Positions 10,431 to 19,478 of a stretch of DNA of 62,283 nucleotides are shown in pieces. The position numbers were made by a program, and so were the translations under genes. Location: assembly GCF_963677875.1 (NCBI RefSeq), contig NZ_OY782563.1, positions 1-62,283 of the forward strand, in the 5' to 3' direction. Position 1 is the first letter of the stretch. Each line of letters opens with the position of its first letter. Origin of the DNA: Thiomicrorhabdus sp. (GTDB lineage: Bacteria > Pseudomonadota > Gammaproteobacteria > Thiomicrospirales > Thiomicrospiraceae). The notes under the pieces were generated by a model. The model saw only the letters and a list, made by a program, of their open reading frames with translations. It was not told the origin of the DNA and did no database searches.

Positions 10431-10489
10431 TAATTCAATGTCTACGCTTTGGGCATTTTATTGATATAAAAAACCAAACAACTTTGCAA

Positions 10490-10512
10490 GAATGATAAAA
10501 AAATAATCATTC
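10490..10512. promoter_or_regulatory. Fur-box-like inverted repeat upstream of suf operon
   Basis: GAATGATAA and TAATCATTC flank a run of A residues, forming an A+T-rich inverted repeat with 8 of 9 arm positions matching. It resembles the GATAAT/ATTATC pattern of Fur boxes and lies about 105-130 bp upstream of sufB. E. coli suf is controlled by both Fur and IscR, so the pairing with the IscR-like box makes sense. By-eye match only. Confidence 0.35.
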
Positions 10513-10518
10513 TCATTT

Positions 10519-10546
10519 GTACCGGATTTATCCGATCATCCGGTAC
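10519..10546. terminator. Hairpin at the end of the G3E-like gene
   Basis: A perfect 9-bp stem, GTACCGGAT/ATCCGGTAC, with a 10-nt loop overlaps the stop codon of the G3E-like gene. No immediate T run follows on the minus strand (the first T-rich stretch is about 18 nt on), so it is a weak terminator or an mRNA-end protecting hairpin. Confidence 0.4.
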
Positions 10547-11324
10547 GGCAGGCATGCAGCATCGACTCCAACCAGGCAGGATCAAAATCGACCCCCTGCA
10601 GACAGAGCATTCCCAAAGCGGGCTGATTGAAATCCTGACTTTCGGCGGCATAGATATCGATGCGCTCGACACCGGCTTCCACAGCCACCAGGTTGTCGTA
10701 CTCCAACGTATCAAATACTCCCTTCGCTCTAAGAATCTGCATCCCCAGACTGCGGCGGGCATTGTCCAGCACCATCATTAAATGGTCAAGTACGACCTTT
10801 CCCAAATCGAAACGAAAGGTTTGAATTTGCACGGAATTCCAAAAACATTTTTTAGATTGGAGAGTTTGCGGAGAAGAAGAAAATTGAGGGAAATCCAAGG
10901 TATGGCGCCCCCAGCGAAACAGTTTAAGTCCGGGATATTGATCCATGACTCGGTTTGTCCAACGATTTTGCTCAAGAAGAGAAACTTCGTCGGCAAATGC
11001 CAGTACCATAGCATCGCTGAACGGCAGCAGCGAATTCAGGCGCTCTGCCGCCCAGGAATTCGCCTCTGGTGGTGCGCTACGGGCATCCACCACACAGAGA
11101 ACTCGACAAAACGTCTCTTCACTTGCATCAAGGCGCTCAAGGAATCCCTCTTCGCCACGATCAATCACAAAGCTCGGTTTGCTCTTGGCAACCGACAGCT
11201 TCCCGAAAGCTTCATTCAGGCCGTACTCCTTGCGCAGAAAAGAACCAAACCGCCCTTTCCCACTCCCCGGCAACCCGGTAATCCAGTACAGCTCGGCTAA
11301 GTCTTCCAAGCGCCTGTCAGTCAT
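10536..11324 (-). CDS. Degenerate G3E (CobW-like) family protein linked to ZnuA
   Basis: The 262-residue protein resembles the G3E GTPase/metallochaperone family: an N-terminal P-loop-like GLPGSGKG (about residues 17-24), a VVDARS strand near 77, the helix/strand pair ending YPGLKLFRWG near 140, and a CobW C-terminal domain with ILRAKGVFDTLEYDN and a final GVDFDPAWLESMLHAC. Key features are missing: the P-loop lacks the final Ser/Thr after GK, the guanine-specificity NKxD is replaced by FADE, and no CxCC metal motif is present. Its ATG overlaps the znuA stop by four bases, implying co-translation. A role in zinc handling is inferred from context; GTP hydrolysis seems unlikely. Confidence 0.7.
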   Translation of the reverse strand: MTDRRLEDLAELYWITGLPGSGKGRFGSFLRKEYGLNEAFGKLSVAKSKPSFVIDRGEEGFLERLDASEETFCRVLCVVDARSAPPEANSWAAERLNSLLPFSDAMVLAFADEVSLLEQNRWTNRVMDQYPGLKLFRWGRHTLDFPQFSSSPQTLQSKKCFWNSVQIQTFRFDLGKVVLDHLMMVLDNARRSLGMQILRAKGVFDTLEYDNLVAVEAGVERIDIYAAESQDFNQPALGMLCLQGVDFDPAWLESMLHACRTG

Positions 11325-12277
11325 TTTTTTTGCTCGAAGCAGTTCTGCATATGGCGAGCCAGTTCACCGATAAATCGGTCATAACCGCTAAAGGCTTTGC
11401 CGTCGGGCGCGTAGGTGATGCCCATCGGATCCAGCGTTTCCGTACCGACATCCAACCCTCGGGTCACGGCGGAAATACGTTTTTCAGGGAATTGCGGCTC
11501 TTTAAAAATACATTGAACCTGACCGTTTTGCACCCGTTTTCTCAATTCGAGAATCCGTTTAAGGCTCGGCGCAATTTCCGGATTCAGGCGAATCGAACCG
11601 ACACCATTCAAACCGTAGCGATGCTCAAAATAATGGAAGGCATCGTGCAAAACTAAAAACGGCACCTCCCGATAGGGCTGAAGACTTTGCTTGATCTGCT
11701 CGTCCCTGAGAGCAATTTTCGCCAGCCACTCGTCGGCGCGACGCTGAATATCATCGGCCGATCCCGGTTTGAGGCGCTGTAATTTTCGGGCTGCTTCGGC
11801 AATCAGTAGACGGGCGTTATCAACCGACATCCAGATATGTCCATCGTAAGAGGGCATTTTTTTCCGATCGCGTTCCGCCTCAGCATGATGAACATGACCG
11901 TCCTCTTCGGAATGAACATGCGTGCCTTTCTGCCAGATGCCACCGGCACGAAACGGCAAGGTTTCAATGCCTTCAAGTTCGGCCATATTCAATTTCCGCT
12001 CTACCGGCACCTTAATTTTCTGCGCCCAGGCGTCCACCGGTGTTCCAACCGTTACCACCAGGTCGCTGTTATGCAAGGACTGCATGTGCGACGGTTTCAA
12101 CTGAAACCCATGCGGAGAAGCCCCCGGTGTCAACAACAGCTGCATTTGATCCTCTTCATCCAGAAGAGGTGCGATCATTCCCGCCAGAGGCGGAATCGAT
12201 ACGGTAATATTTATTGCCTGAGCTGCCACAACCGGTAAAAACCAAATACCGAATAGCCATCCTAATCGCTTTTTCAA
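11321..12277 (-). CDS. znuA: Zinc ABC transporter substrate-binding protein ZnuA
   Basis: Periplasmic zinc receptor of cluster A-I. The 318-residue precursor has a signal peptide (about 1-21, ending AAQA). Zinc-binding histidines appear in ASPHGFQL near 59, in the mobile His-rich loop (HVHSEEDGHVHHAE, about 118-131), in DGHIWMS and in HDAFHYFEHRYG. The His-rich loop is typical of ZnuA rather than manganese receptors. Divergent from znuCB with a 141-bp shared upstream region, in which I could not recognise a Zur box. Confidence 0.93.
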   Translation of the reverse strand: MKKRLGWLFGIWFLPVVAAQAINITVSIPPLAGMIAPLLDEEDQMQLLLTPGASPHGFQLKPSHMQSLHNSDLVVTVGTPVDAWAQKIKVPVERKLNMAELEGIETLPFRAGGIWQKGTHVHSEEDGHVHHAEAERDRKKMPSYDGHIWMSVDNARLLIAEAARKLQRLKPGSADDIQRRADEWLAKIALRDEQIKQSLQPYREVPFLVLHDAFHYFEHRYGLNGVGSIRLNPEIAPSLKRILELRKRVQNGQVQCIFKEPQFPEKRISAVTRGLDVGTETLDPMGITYAPDGKAFSGYDRFIGELARHMQNCFEQKK

Positions 12278-12418
12278 AACTTTACTTCCCTGGAGTTAAA
12301 AACTCGCTAAAATAAAAACTCGATCCAAAATCCGGCCTCTCACGGTCTCGGATCCACCCAATATTCATTGTCGTCGCCCGCTGTAGCCTAATACCGTGCA
12401 ACGACCAAGACCATTGCT

Positions 12419-13237
12419 GTGAGTCACACTTTGCACACTATTCCACTAATCGAAGCCAAGCATTTGAGCCTCAGTTTCGGAAAACAGCCGATACTGGAGA
12501 ATGTCTCTCTCAATATCCATCCGCGCGAAATCGTTACCTTGATCGGCCCGAACGGCGCCGGAAAATCCACTCTGCTGAAAATTCTCCTCGGACTCCTGCC
12601 GCCGGACGGGGGCAAGGTGGTGCGTAAACGTCACCTGAATGTCGGTTTCATGCCGCAGAAAATTCAAATCGATCCAACCTTGCCGATGACCGTCGAGCGC
12701 TTTCTCCAGCTCGGACTGAAAACGGAAAAACGCGGCCTGTTCCAACGAAAATATAGTACCACAAACCTGGAAAAGTACGTTGAGGAAGTCAACATCGGTT
12801 ATCTTTTGAAACAACCGATTCAAAAGGTTTCCGGCGGGGAGATGCAACGTATCCTGCTGACCCGCGCTCTGTTGAGAGAGCCGGATTTACTGGTACTTGA
12901 CGAACCGGTTCAGGGTGTTGACCTACAGGGGCAGACCGAACTTTATCAATATCTTAACCGGTTGCGCCACCGCGAAGGCTGCGGAATTCTGATGGTTAGC
13001 CACGATCTGCATATTGTTATGAAACACACCGATCAGGTTTTATGCCTGAACCGGCATATGTGTTGCTCAGGTCATCCGCACAACGTTAGTCAATCCGCCG
13101 CCTTCCGCGAACTATTCGGCGAGCATACGGAAGAAATTGCAGTTTACGAACATCACCATGACGAAGTGACTTGCGATCATTCTCACGGCCACAGCCATAT
13201 CCACATGGATAGCGACAGGCATGGAGACGAAAAATGA
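12419..13237 (+). CDS. znuC: Zinc ABC transporter ATP-binding protein ZnuC
   Basis: ATPase of the zinc importer. GTG at 12419 starts a 272-residue protein with Walker A GPNGAGKSTLLK (about residues 43-54), signature VSGGEMQRILLTRAL near 138, and Walker B LLVLDEPVQGVD. The C-terminal tail is His-rich (YEHHHDEVTCDHSHGHSHIH), which may buffer or sense zinc. The stop overlaps the znuB start (ATGA). Confidence 0.95.
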   Translation: MSHTLHTIPLIEAKHLSLSFGKQPILENVSLNIHPREIVTLIGPNGAGKSTLLKILLGLLPPDGGKVVRKRHLNVGFMPQKIQIDPTLPMTVERFLQLGLKTEKRGLFQRKYSTTNLEKYVEEVNIGYLLKQPIQKVSGGEMQRILLTRALLREPDLLVLDEPVQGVDLQGQTELYQYLNRLRHREGCGILMVSHDLHIVMKHTDQVLCLNRHMCCSGHPHNVSQSAAFRELFGEHTEEIAVYEHHHDEVTCDHSHGHSHIHMDSDRHGDEK

Positions 13238-14028
13238 TCGAAATCACTCAGTTTCTGCTCTTCGCACTCCTCGGCGGCATCGGCCTGGCATTGATCTCAG
13301 CCCCGCTTGGCGTGTTCATGGTCTGGCAAAGACAATCTTACTTCGGTGCGACTCTGGCTCATTCAGCCTTGCTGGGCATCAGCCTCGGTCTGCTTCTCGA
13401 AACCGACCTGACGATCACAGTTATCGTGGTTTCCATGCTGATTGCTTGGGGAATTTTTTCCCTCAGTCACAGTAAACAATTGTCATCCGATACCCTGCTA
13501 GGCATACTGGCTCACAGCAGTCTGGCACTCGGTCTGGTTCTGATCAGCCTGCAAAACCGGGTACAGATCGATGTCATGGGCTATCTGTTCGGCGACATCC
13601 TCAGCATTACCGAAACCGATCTCTGGCTGATCGCTTTTACCGGTATCTTGATCCTGCTATTCTACTGGCGCCACTGGCGCGACCTGCTGAACATCACTCT
13701 GAATCCTCAACTGGCTCAGGTTGAAGGTACAGCCGTAAAAGCCGTACAACTTCAATACATTCTCTTGCTGGCATTTATGATCGCGCTTTCCATGAAAATC
13801 GTCGGAATTCTGTTGATCACATCACTCCTGATCATTCCTCCGGCGGCGGCGCGGCGCATCTCCGATACTCCGGAAAAAATGTTGCTGATCAGTATGCTGA
13901 TCGGTTTATTATCCGTTCTTGGCGGCCTGGTTGCCTCTTACCAGTTCGACCTGCCTCCGGGCGCCGCTATCGTCCTGTCGGCCACCGCTTTTTTTGCCGT
14001 GCTGCAATTAAAAAAAGCGCCGGTGTAA
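13234..14028 (+). CDS. znuB: Zinc ABC transporter permease ZnuB
   Basis: Membrane subunit of the ZnuABC importer. The 264-residue protein is hydrophobic throughout, with seven or eight predicted helices, and carries GVFMVWQRQSYFGATLAHSA near residue 26 and the permease/ATPase contact region LLIIPPAAARRISDTPEKM near 195. Translationally coupled to znuC. Its stop codon lies within the loop of a bidirectional terminator. Confidence 0.94.
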   Translation: MIEITQFLLFALLGGIGLALISAPLGVFMVWQRQSYFGATLAHSALLGISLGLLLETDLTITVIVVSMLIAWGIFSLSHSKQLSSDTLLGILAHSSLALGLVLISLQNRVQIDVMGYLFGDILSITETDLWLIAFTGILILLFYWRHWRDLLNITLNPQLAQVEGTAVKAVQLQYILLLAFMIALSMKIVGILLITSLLIIPPAAARRISDTPEKMLLISMLIGLLSVLGGLVASYQFDLPPGAAIVLSATAFFAVLQLKKAPV

Positions 14029-14039
14029 AGGCGCTTTTT
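14012..14039. terminator. Bidirectional rho-independent terminator between znuB and folA
   Basis: Perfect 10-bp stem AAAAAGCGCC/GGCGCTTTTT with an 8-nt loop. It gives a U run on both strands, so it can end znuCB (plus) and thyA-folA (minus). Confidence 0.85.
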
Positions 14040-14075
14040 ATCAGGGAATATTTCCGGAAACGGATCGTGATAAAA

Positions 14076-14564
14076 CTAATCGCGATCCAAAGTCACAAAA
14101 TCAAAGGCATAACGGTGACGCTCATCGACAGGATGGTTCTCGCGCTCTATCTCCCGCCAGGGAAAAGCCCGCCAATCCGGAAAATGCGTATCGCCGTCAA
14201 TCTGCGCATGGATCAATGTCAGATACAGACGATCGGCACGCGGTAACATCTGTGCGTACAACTGACCGCCTCCCATAATAATCGCCTCCTCGACCTCACC
14301 GAGACTCTGCAAAGCGTCATCGACCGAAGAGAATACCTCTACCCCATCCAGTTGCAATTCAGTATTACGGCTGATGACGATATTCGGACGGTTCGGCAAA
14401 GGACGCGAACCAATCGATTCGAAGGTTTTACGCCCCATAATGACCGGTTTGCCAGTCGTCTTGGCCTTGAAGTGGCGTAAATCGTCCGGCAAATGCCACG
14501 GCATATCATTATCCAGGCCGATAACGCGTTCATCGGTCATAGCCGCAATCATGGCAATTTTCAT
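14076..14564 (-). CDS. folA: Dihydrofolate reductase
   Basis: NADPH-dependent reduction of dihydrofolate. The 162-residue protein has the type I DHFR start [34 protein letters not shown] with the catalytic acid (Asp in PDDL), [13 protein letters not shown], and [13 protein letters not shown] near 96. Its start overlaps the thyA stop by four bases. Pairing with thyA is common, since thymidylate synthase makes the dihydrofolate that this enzyme recycles. Confidence 0.97.
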   Translation of the reverse strand: MKIAMIAAMTDERVIGLDNDMPWHLPDDLRHFKAKTTGKPVIMGRKTFESIGSRPLPNRPNIVISRNTELQLDGVEVFSSVDDALQSLGEVEEAIIMGGGQLYAQMLPRADRLYLTLIHAQIDGDTHFPDWRAFPWREIERENHPVDERHRYAFDFVTLDRD

Positions 14565-15394
14565 ACCGACACCGTCGCTTTGATATGTTCGTGCGCCTGA
14601 TAATTCAACAGCTCGAAATCCTCGAACTTGTAATCGAAAATCGATTCCGGTTTGCGTTTGATTAGCAGAGTCGGCAAAGGCAAAGGTTCGCGCTGCAATT
14701 GAACTTTCGCCTGCTCAATGGTGTTGTTATAGAGATGGACATCCCCACCGGTCCAAACAAATTCGCCGACCTCATAACCGGCTTGCTGCGCCATCATATG
14801 GACCAGAAAAGCGTAGCTGGCGATATTGAACGGCACGCCGAGGAAAGTGTCGGCACTGCGCTGATACAGCTGACAAGACAATTTACCGCCGGCGACATAG
14901 AACTGGAAAAAAGCGTGGCAGGTCGCCAGCGCCATCTTACCATCCTGCACATTCTGCTGCGGACTTTTGGATTCGTCCGGCAAATCAGCCGGGTTCCAGG
15001 CCGTCACAATCATGCGTCGGCTGTTCGGATTACTTTTAAGAGTTTCAACCACTTCGGCTATCTGATTGATCACTTCGCCATTCGGAGACTGCCAGGCGAC
15101 CCACTGTTTACCATACAAAGGCCCCAGATCACCGCTTTCAGTCGCCCATTCATCCCAAATGCGCACGCCGTTATCTTTCAAGTATTTGATATTGGTATCA
15201 CCGGATAAAAACCACAGCAATTCATGCAAAATTGAACGGATATGCAGTTTCTTGGTTGTCATCAAAGGAAAGCCCTTTTGCAGGTCGAAACGCATCTGAT
15301 AACCGAATACCGAGCGCGTACCGGTACCAGTCCGGTCTCCTTTATCGGTACCATTTTCAAGAATATGGGATAACAACTGCAAATACTGCTGCAT
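14561..15394 (-). CDS. thyA: Thymidylate synthase ThyA
   Basis: Converts dUMP to dTMP using methylene-tetrahydrofolate. The 277-residue protein matches Thy[20 protein letters not shown], the Arg pair in [12 protein letters not shown], the catalytic Cys in [33 protein letters not shown] and the C-terminal IKATVSV. The residue before the catalytic Cys is Thr rather than the usual Pro. 24 bp after lgt. Confidence 0.97.
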   Translation of the reverse strand: MQQYLQLLSHILENGTDKGDRTGTGTRSVFGYQMRFDLQKGFPLMTTKKLHIRSILHELLWFLSGDTNIKYLKDNGVRIWDEWATESGDLGPLYGKQWVAWQSPNGEVINQIAEVVETLKSNPNSRRMIVTAWNPADLPDESKSPQQNVQDGKMALATCHAFFQFYVAGGKLSCQLYQRSADTFLGVPFNIASYAFLVHMMAQQAGYEVGEFVWTGGDVHLYNNTIEQAKVQLQREPLPLPTLLIKRKPESIFDYKFEDFELLNYQAHEHIKATVSV

Positions 15395-15418
15395 AAAACT
15401 CTCTTTTCTCTAACACTC

Positions 15419-16228
15419 TTAAACCACTGCGGACTGCACGGGCTGTTTACGATTATAAGCCCAATAGACCAAACCTGCGCCGAATAGAACCATCGGCAGG
15501 GACAGAATCTGCCCCATGGTTACCCAGCCCCACAGCAAATATCCAAGCTGGGCATCCGGAACCCGCCAGAACTCGACCGTAAAACGGAAAATACCGTAAC
15601 CGATAAGGAACACCCCTGCCACACTGCCGGCCGGCCGAGACTTACGCGCATAGACCGCCAGAACAATAAACAGAACGACACCTTCGAGAAGCGCTTCCAA
15701 CAGCTGAGTCGGATATTTTGAAACCGTAGCCTGCAAATGCGGATCATACACCGCCATACCCAAAGGGGAATCGGTAACCTTGCCCCAAAGCTCGCCATTA
15801 ATGAAATTACCGATTCGTCCGGTAAGCAGACCAATCGGAATCAACGGTGAAACAAAGTCGGCTACCTGAAACAGCGATTGTTGCGTTTTACGGGCAAAAA
15901 GCACCATGGCGATCGTCACCCCCAGCAAACCACCGTGGAACGACATACCGCCTTCCCAAACACGGAACATTGCCATCGGCTCTGCCAGATAGTGACTCAA
16001 GTCGTAGAAAAGGATATAACCGATACGCCCGCCGAGAATCACCCCCATCGCCACATAGAACAGCAAATCGCCGACCATTTCCGAATTCCAGGGCGGACGG
16101 CGTTTGCTGCGAATCACGCCATAAAGCCAGCCGCCGCCGAAAGCGAGCAGATACATTAAACCGTACCAGTGAATTTGAATCGGCCCCAGAGCCAAGGCAA
16201 CCGGATCAATAGACGGGTAATTCCACAT
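15419..16228 (-). CDS. lgt: Prolipoprotein diacylglyceryl transferase Lgt
   Basis: Inner-membrane enzyme that transfers diacylglycerol to the lipobox cysteine. I start it at the ATG at 16228 (MWNYPSIDPVALALGPIQIHWYG, 269 residues). The signature GRIGNFINGELWGKVTD is present near residue 135, with FHGGLLG before it, and about seven membrane helices. lgt next to thyA is a frequent gammaproteobacterial arrangement. Confidence 0.95.
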   Translation of the reverse strand: MWNYPSIDPVALALGPIQIHWYGLMYLLAFGGGWLYGVIRSKRRPPWNSEMVGDLLFYVAMGVILGGRIGYILFYDLSHYLAEPMAMFRVWEGGMSFHGGLLGVTIAMVLFARKTQQSLFQVADFVSPLIPIGLLTGRIGNFINGELWGKVTDSPLGMAVYDPHLQATVSKYPTQLLEALLEGVVLFIVLAVYARKSRPAGSVAGVFLIGYGIFRFTVEFWRVPDAQLGYLLWGWVTMGQILSLPMVLFGAGLVYWAYNRKQPVQSAVV

Positions 16229-16340
16229 AAGCAAGGCGCTCTTCGTTGCAATCAAAATTGCTATGCATAATATCAAAAAAAGCGCAATGGAATCGGAGAA
16301 TCCGGCAGGACAAACAAGAAACTTAGATGACAGAAAATTT

Positions 16341-16370
16341 CGGGGCAGAATCAGAGCGCCCCGGATTTTT
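16341..16370. terminator. Terminator after the chemoreceptor gene
   Basis: Stem CGGGGC/GCCCCG with an 11-nt loop, just after the chemoreceptor stop. T-rich sequence follows on both strands (AAATTTTCTG on the minus side). Confidence 0.7.
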
Positions 16371-18408
16371 AGATACGAAATTGCTTGACCAGCGTTTCCA
16401 ACTGATCGGCCAGACCTTTCAAGCCATCGCCGTAACGCTCGGTATTTTCCGAACGGGAAACCGTTTCTTCGGACACTTCATGGATCTGAACAATATGCCG
16501 CTTCACGGTTTCTGCCAGCTGAGACTGCGACTGAGCTGCGTTCAGAACCTGCTCGCTCATTTTCTGGATATCATCCATCAACACCGACACCGGCTGGAGA
16601 GTATCACGGGTTTTCATTACCGCCTCACAGCTTGACTTGGTCGCCGCCTTACTGGCTTCAACCACCGAGACCGTCGACAGCGTCGCGCTGCGAATCTTAT
16701 CGATAATCGCCTCGATCTCGACGGTCGATTCCTGAGTACGCTGCGCCAGACCGCGCACTTCATCGGCCACCACAGCAAAACCGCGTCCATGCTCTCCGGC
16801 ACGAGCCGCTTCAATAGCTGCATTCAAGGACAGCAAATTCGTCTGCTCGGCAATTTCTTTGATCACGCTGACCACCGTGCCGATCAGCTCACTGTCGGCT
16901 CTAAGCTGAATGACCGATTCATTCATCGCCCGCATGCCCTGAGACAGCTTTTCGATCTCTTCGGCAGCCACTCCGACCATTTCACCGCTCTGCTTGACCC
17001 GATCCGTTGCCTGATCGGTTGCTCTTGACGTATTGCGCGAATGATCTTCAACCGAGGCCGCCTTAAGATGCATCTCCGACACAGAGTGCGAAAGATCTTC
17101 GGTTGCCGAGCGCTGCTGCTGACTCCCCAAACGGGCATCGTGAGTAATGTCCAATAAGCGTTTGGAGGAAAGATCCAGCTCATCAACCGTCAGGGCAACT
17201 TCCTTCAGCATCTGGCGAATTTTTTCCATAAAGTCGTTGAAATAACGCGCCATTTCTCCCATTTCATCCGTGCTGTTTACCGGCAAGCGACGCGTTAAAT
17301 CACCTTCGCCTTCGGAAATATCCCGCATGGCATGCGAAACGGTTTTGATCGGTTCGATAACCGAACGAGTCACGCGCCGCGAAATCAGCATCCCTACCAA
17401 TTGTCCGGTAATTGATAAAGCCAACAGCAGAACAATATTATTCCAACTGCTGTCGATCACCTCGCCGCCCAACTGCCGCACTTCGGACACACTGCGGGTA
17501 GAGATGCGATTCAGCTCGGCTTCCATTTCACGGAAAATCGGTTCGATCTGATTTTGCGCAATCCACAAATCCATCCGCCACTTCGGGCTTTCGTGAATGC
17601 TTCGCAACACCTGATAATTCTGCAAATAGTTTTTAGAGAGTCCGGTCAGAGCTTCCAAACCGCTCTCCTCTTCCAATGTCAGCTCCTGAACATCGGCCTG
17701 CCGGTTCAGATCCGTCAGTTGCGAATCGAAATACCCTAGATAATCTTCGGTCATTTTCCGCATGGAATCATTGCGAAACGCCATATAACCGCGCACCGAC
17801 GACATCACATTCAGCCAGGTTTTCTGCAGTTCAATCAACCGCCCGAGCAGTTGGCGGCGATCCGGCGAATATTCGGACAATTCAGAATCCAGCATTTCAC
17901 TGAGAATTTGCTGCATCCGCGTTGCTTGCGGATTCATACTCTCATCTACATAAGCAAACCCCGGAAATTTCAACGACGCCTGACTTTGCACCTGTTGAAT
18001 GTCGGCGATGTACGGAGTCAGACTTTCCAACAGAGTCTGTAATTGGCGATAGGAATCAGTAATTTCCGAACCGGCGGAAGGAGTTGGCTCATCAACATCT
18101 TCGTGCAGACGGTCCTTGATGGTTTCGGCCGCACTTCGCACACTGGAATGATAAAGTTCCAGATTCGTCTCTTCACCGGTTGCCAGAAACATGCTTAAGG
18201 CATTCATCCCTTTTTCCAGCTCAAAGGAAACGGATTGTGCTTCAATCGCCACCGGCTGCTTCTGTTCAACGACCTCGGAAACCTTTTCCCGAACCAGAAA
18301 CAAATTCACCGCCGCTTGAATGGTAATCAGCGCCAAAGCAAACCAGATCACTCCGAAACCGAAGCGAATTTTCTGCTGGATCGTCAAGCGATGTAAAAAC
18401 TGATCCAT
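16369..18408 (-). CDS. Methyl-accepting chemotaxis protein with long helical sensor
   Basis: Transmembrane chemoreceptor of 679 residues. A first membrane helix (about 17-38) is followed by a periplasmic domain of roughly 285 residues that is almost all helical and polar, consistent with a double four-helix-bundle (HBM-like) sensor. A second helix (about 323-343), a HAMP domain and the cytoplasmic signalling hairpin follow. The hairpin tip [20 protein letters not shown] begins near residue 521. There is no C-terminal CheR-binding pentapeptide. The ligand cannot be told from sequence. No chemotaxis genes are nearby, so it is an orphan receptor. Confidence 0.93.
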   Translation of the reverse strand: MDQFLHRLTIQQKIRFGFGVIWFALALITIQAAVNLFLVREKVSEVVEQKQPVAIEAQSVSFELEKGMNALSMFLATGEETNLELYHSSVRSAAETIKDRLHEDVDEPTPSAGSEITDSYRQLQTLLESLTPYIADIQQVQSQASLKFPGFAYVDESMNPQATRMQQILSEMLDSELSEYSPDRRQLLGRLIELQKTWLNVMSSVRGYMAFRNDSMRKMTEDYLGYFDSQLTDLNRQADVQELTLEEESGLEALTGLSKNYLQNYQVLRSIHESPKWRMDLWIAQNQIEPIFREMEAELNRISTRSVSEVRQLGGEVIDSSWNNIVLLLALSITGQLVGMLISRRVTRSVIEPIKTVSHAMRDISEGEGDLTRRLPVNSTDEMGEMARYFNDFMEKIRQMLKEVALTVDELDLSSKRLLDITHDARLGSQQQRSATEDLSHSVSEMHLKAASVEDHSRNTSRATDQATDRVKQSGEMVGVAAEEIEKLSQGMRAMNESVIQLRADSELIGTVVSVIKEIAEQTNLLSLNAAIEAARAGEHGRGFAVVADEVRGLAQRTQESTVEIEAIIDKIRSATLSTVSVVEASKAATKSSCEAVMKTRDTLQPVSVLMDDIQKMSEQVLNAAQSQSQLAETVKRHIVQIHEVSEETVSRSENTERYGDGLKGLADQLETLVKQFRI

Positions 18409-18696
18409 AGTATCAACCTTCTCTTAAAACCTGCGGTACCCGAAATTAGCGGGAATGACTTAATTGAAAAAGATAAAGCAAAGCCGATGCCAGCATTTTT
18501 TATGCCCGCCGGACAACAATGAAAAGCCTCTCTTTAAAAACAACGGCAGAAAGGCTGTTTTCTTAAAAGAAAAGCTAAGGAAAAGCAAGAAAAGGAAATG
18601 CCAAGGAAAAGCAGGGAGAACAATACGGAAAAACGATAAAAGAACTCAAAATCCGCCAAATGCAGCCAGCCCTTCGGGCCGCCGGAAGCCGGAAAT
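18409..18696. other. Intergenic region, no gene seen
   Basis: Between the divergently placed ends of the chemoreceptor and SDR genes on the minus strand. It holds a possible weak hairpin (AAAAGCCT near 18523 with AGGCTGTTTT near 18552) that could end the SDR transcript. The small plus-strand reading frame here has a basic, low-complexity product and no convincing start; I do not call it a gene. Confidence 0.5.
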
Positions 18697-19476
18697 TTAT
18701 CTGACAGGATAGTTACCGCGCGCGATCAGACCGCCGTCGAGCGTCAAAATGGAACCGGTCATCCAAGCCGCCTCATCCGATAGCAGGTAGGCGGTTGCTT
18801 CACCCATCTCTTCGGTAGTGCCGTAGCGACCCAACGGCATCCGATTACACCACTTCTTTTCCATCGCCGGTTGCGACAGGATCGCTTCGGTACGTTCAAC
18901 CGGGACGACGCCTGGTGCCAAAACATTGACGCGAATACCGTGTTGCCCCCATTCCGCCGCCTGAACCTTAGTCATCGCATCCAATCCGGCCTTGGAAGCG
19001 GCATAAGCAGAAAACCACTCACAAGTCGCCTGACCGTGAATACTGCTGTTATTGACAATTGCTCCGCCGTGGCCGGCAGAGATACAGGCTTCGGCAAACG
19101 CGCTGCTAAGACGGTAAGGCGCCAGTAGATTAACCGCGATGGTTTCGGAAAATTGCCGCCCTTTCACATCATTCAAAGCGGTCACTTTACTGACAATACC
19201 GGCGTTATTAACCAAGGCATCCAAGCCTGCGAATTTTTGCCACGCCTGTTCAAAGAATGCTCCCAAACCTTCCGCATCTCGAAAATCGCATTGCAACGCA
19301 ACCGCTTCGGCACCAAGCTTCTCCACCGCCGTAAGCGTCTTTTCAATTCCGCTTTCATTACGGTTGTAATGCAAAACCAGACGACAGCCTTTTCCGGCGA
19401 GAACTCGCGCCATGCCAGCACCGATCCCGCTGGAAGCTCCGGTAATCAGAACCCGTTTGTTTTTCAATCCTCGCAC
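18697..19476 (-). CDS. Short-chain dehydrogenase/reductase, substrate unknown
   Basis: NAD(P)-dependent oxidoreductase of the classical SDR type. GTG at 19476 has a GGGAG box upstream and begins 2 nt after the murG stop; it gives 259 residues. Motifs: cofactor loop TGASSGIGAGMARV near residue 12, NNAG near 86, catalytic Ser in NNSSIH near 137, the YAASK tetrad near 153, and GGLIARGN at the end. Co-transcription with murG suggests an envelope-related role, but this is position only. Confidence 0.9.
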   Translation of the reverse strand: MRGLKNKRVLITGASSGIGAGMARVLAGKGCRLVLHYNRNESGIEKTLTAVEKLGAEAVALQCDFRDAEGLGAFFEQAWQKFAGLDALVNNAGIVSKVTALNDVKGRQFSETIAVNLLAPYRLSSAFAEACISAGHGGAIVNNSSIHGQATCEWFSAYAASKAGLDAMTKVQAAEWGQHGIRVNVLAPGVVPVERTEAILSQPAMEKKWCNRMPLGRYGTTEEMGEATAYLLSDEAAWMTGSILTLDGGLIARGNYPVR

Positions 19477-19478
19477 CG

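Noticed and set aside
12278-12418. Zur box in the znuA/znuC divergent region.
   Set aside because: I looked for a TGTTATA-type palindrome and found none; only a short GAGTT/AACTC palindrome is there.
18464-18712. 82-residue plus-strand frame between the chemoreceptor and SDR genes.
   Set aside because: Lys-rich low-complexity product, no ribosome site, overlaps the end of the SDR gene.
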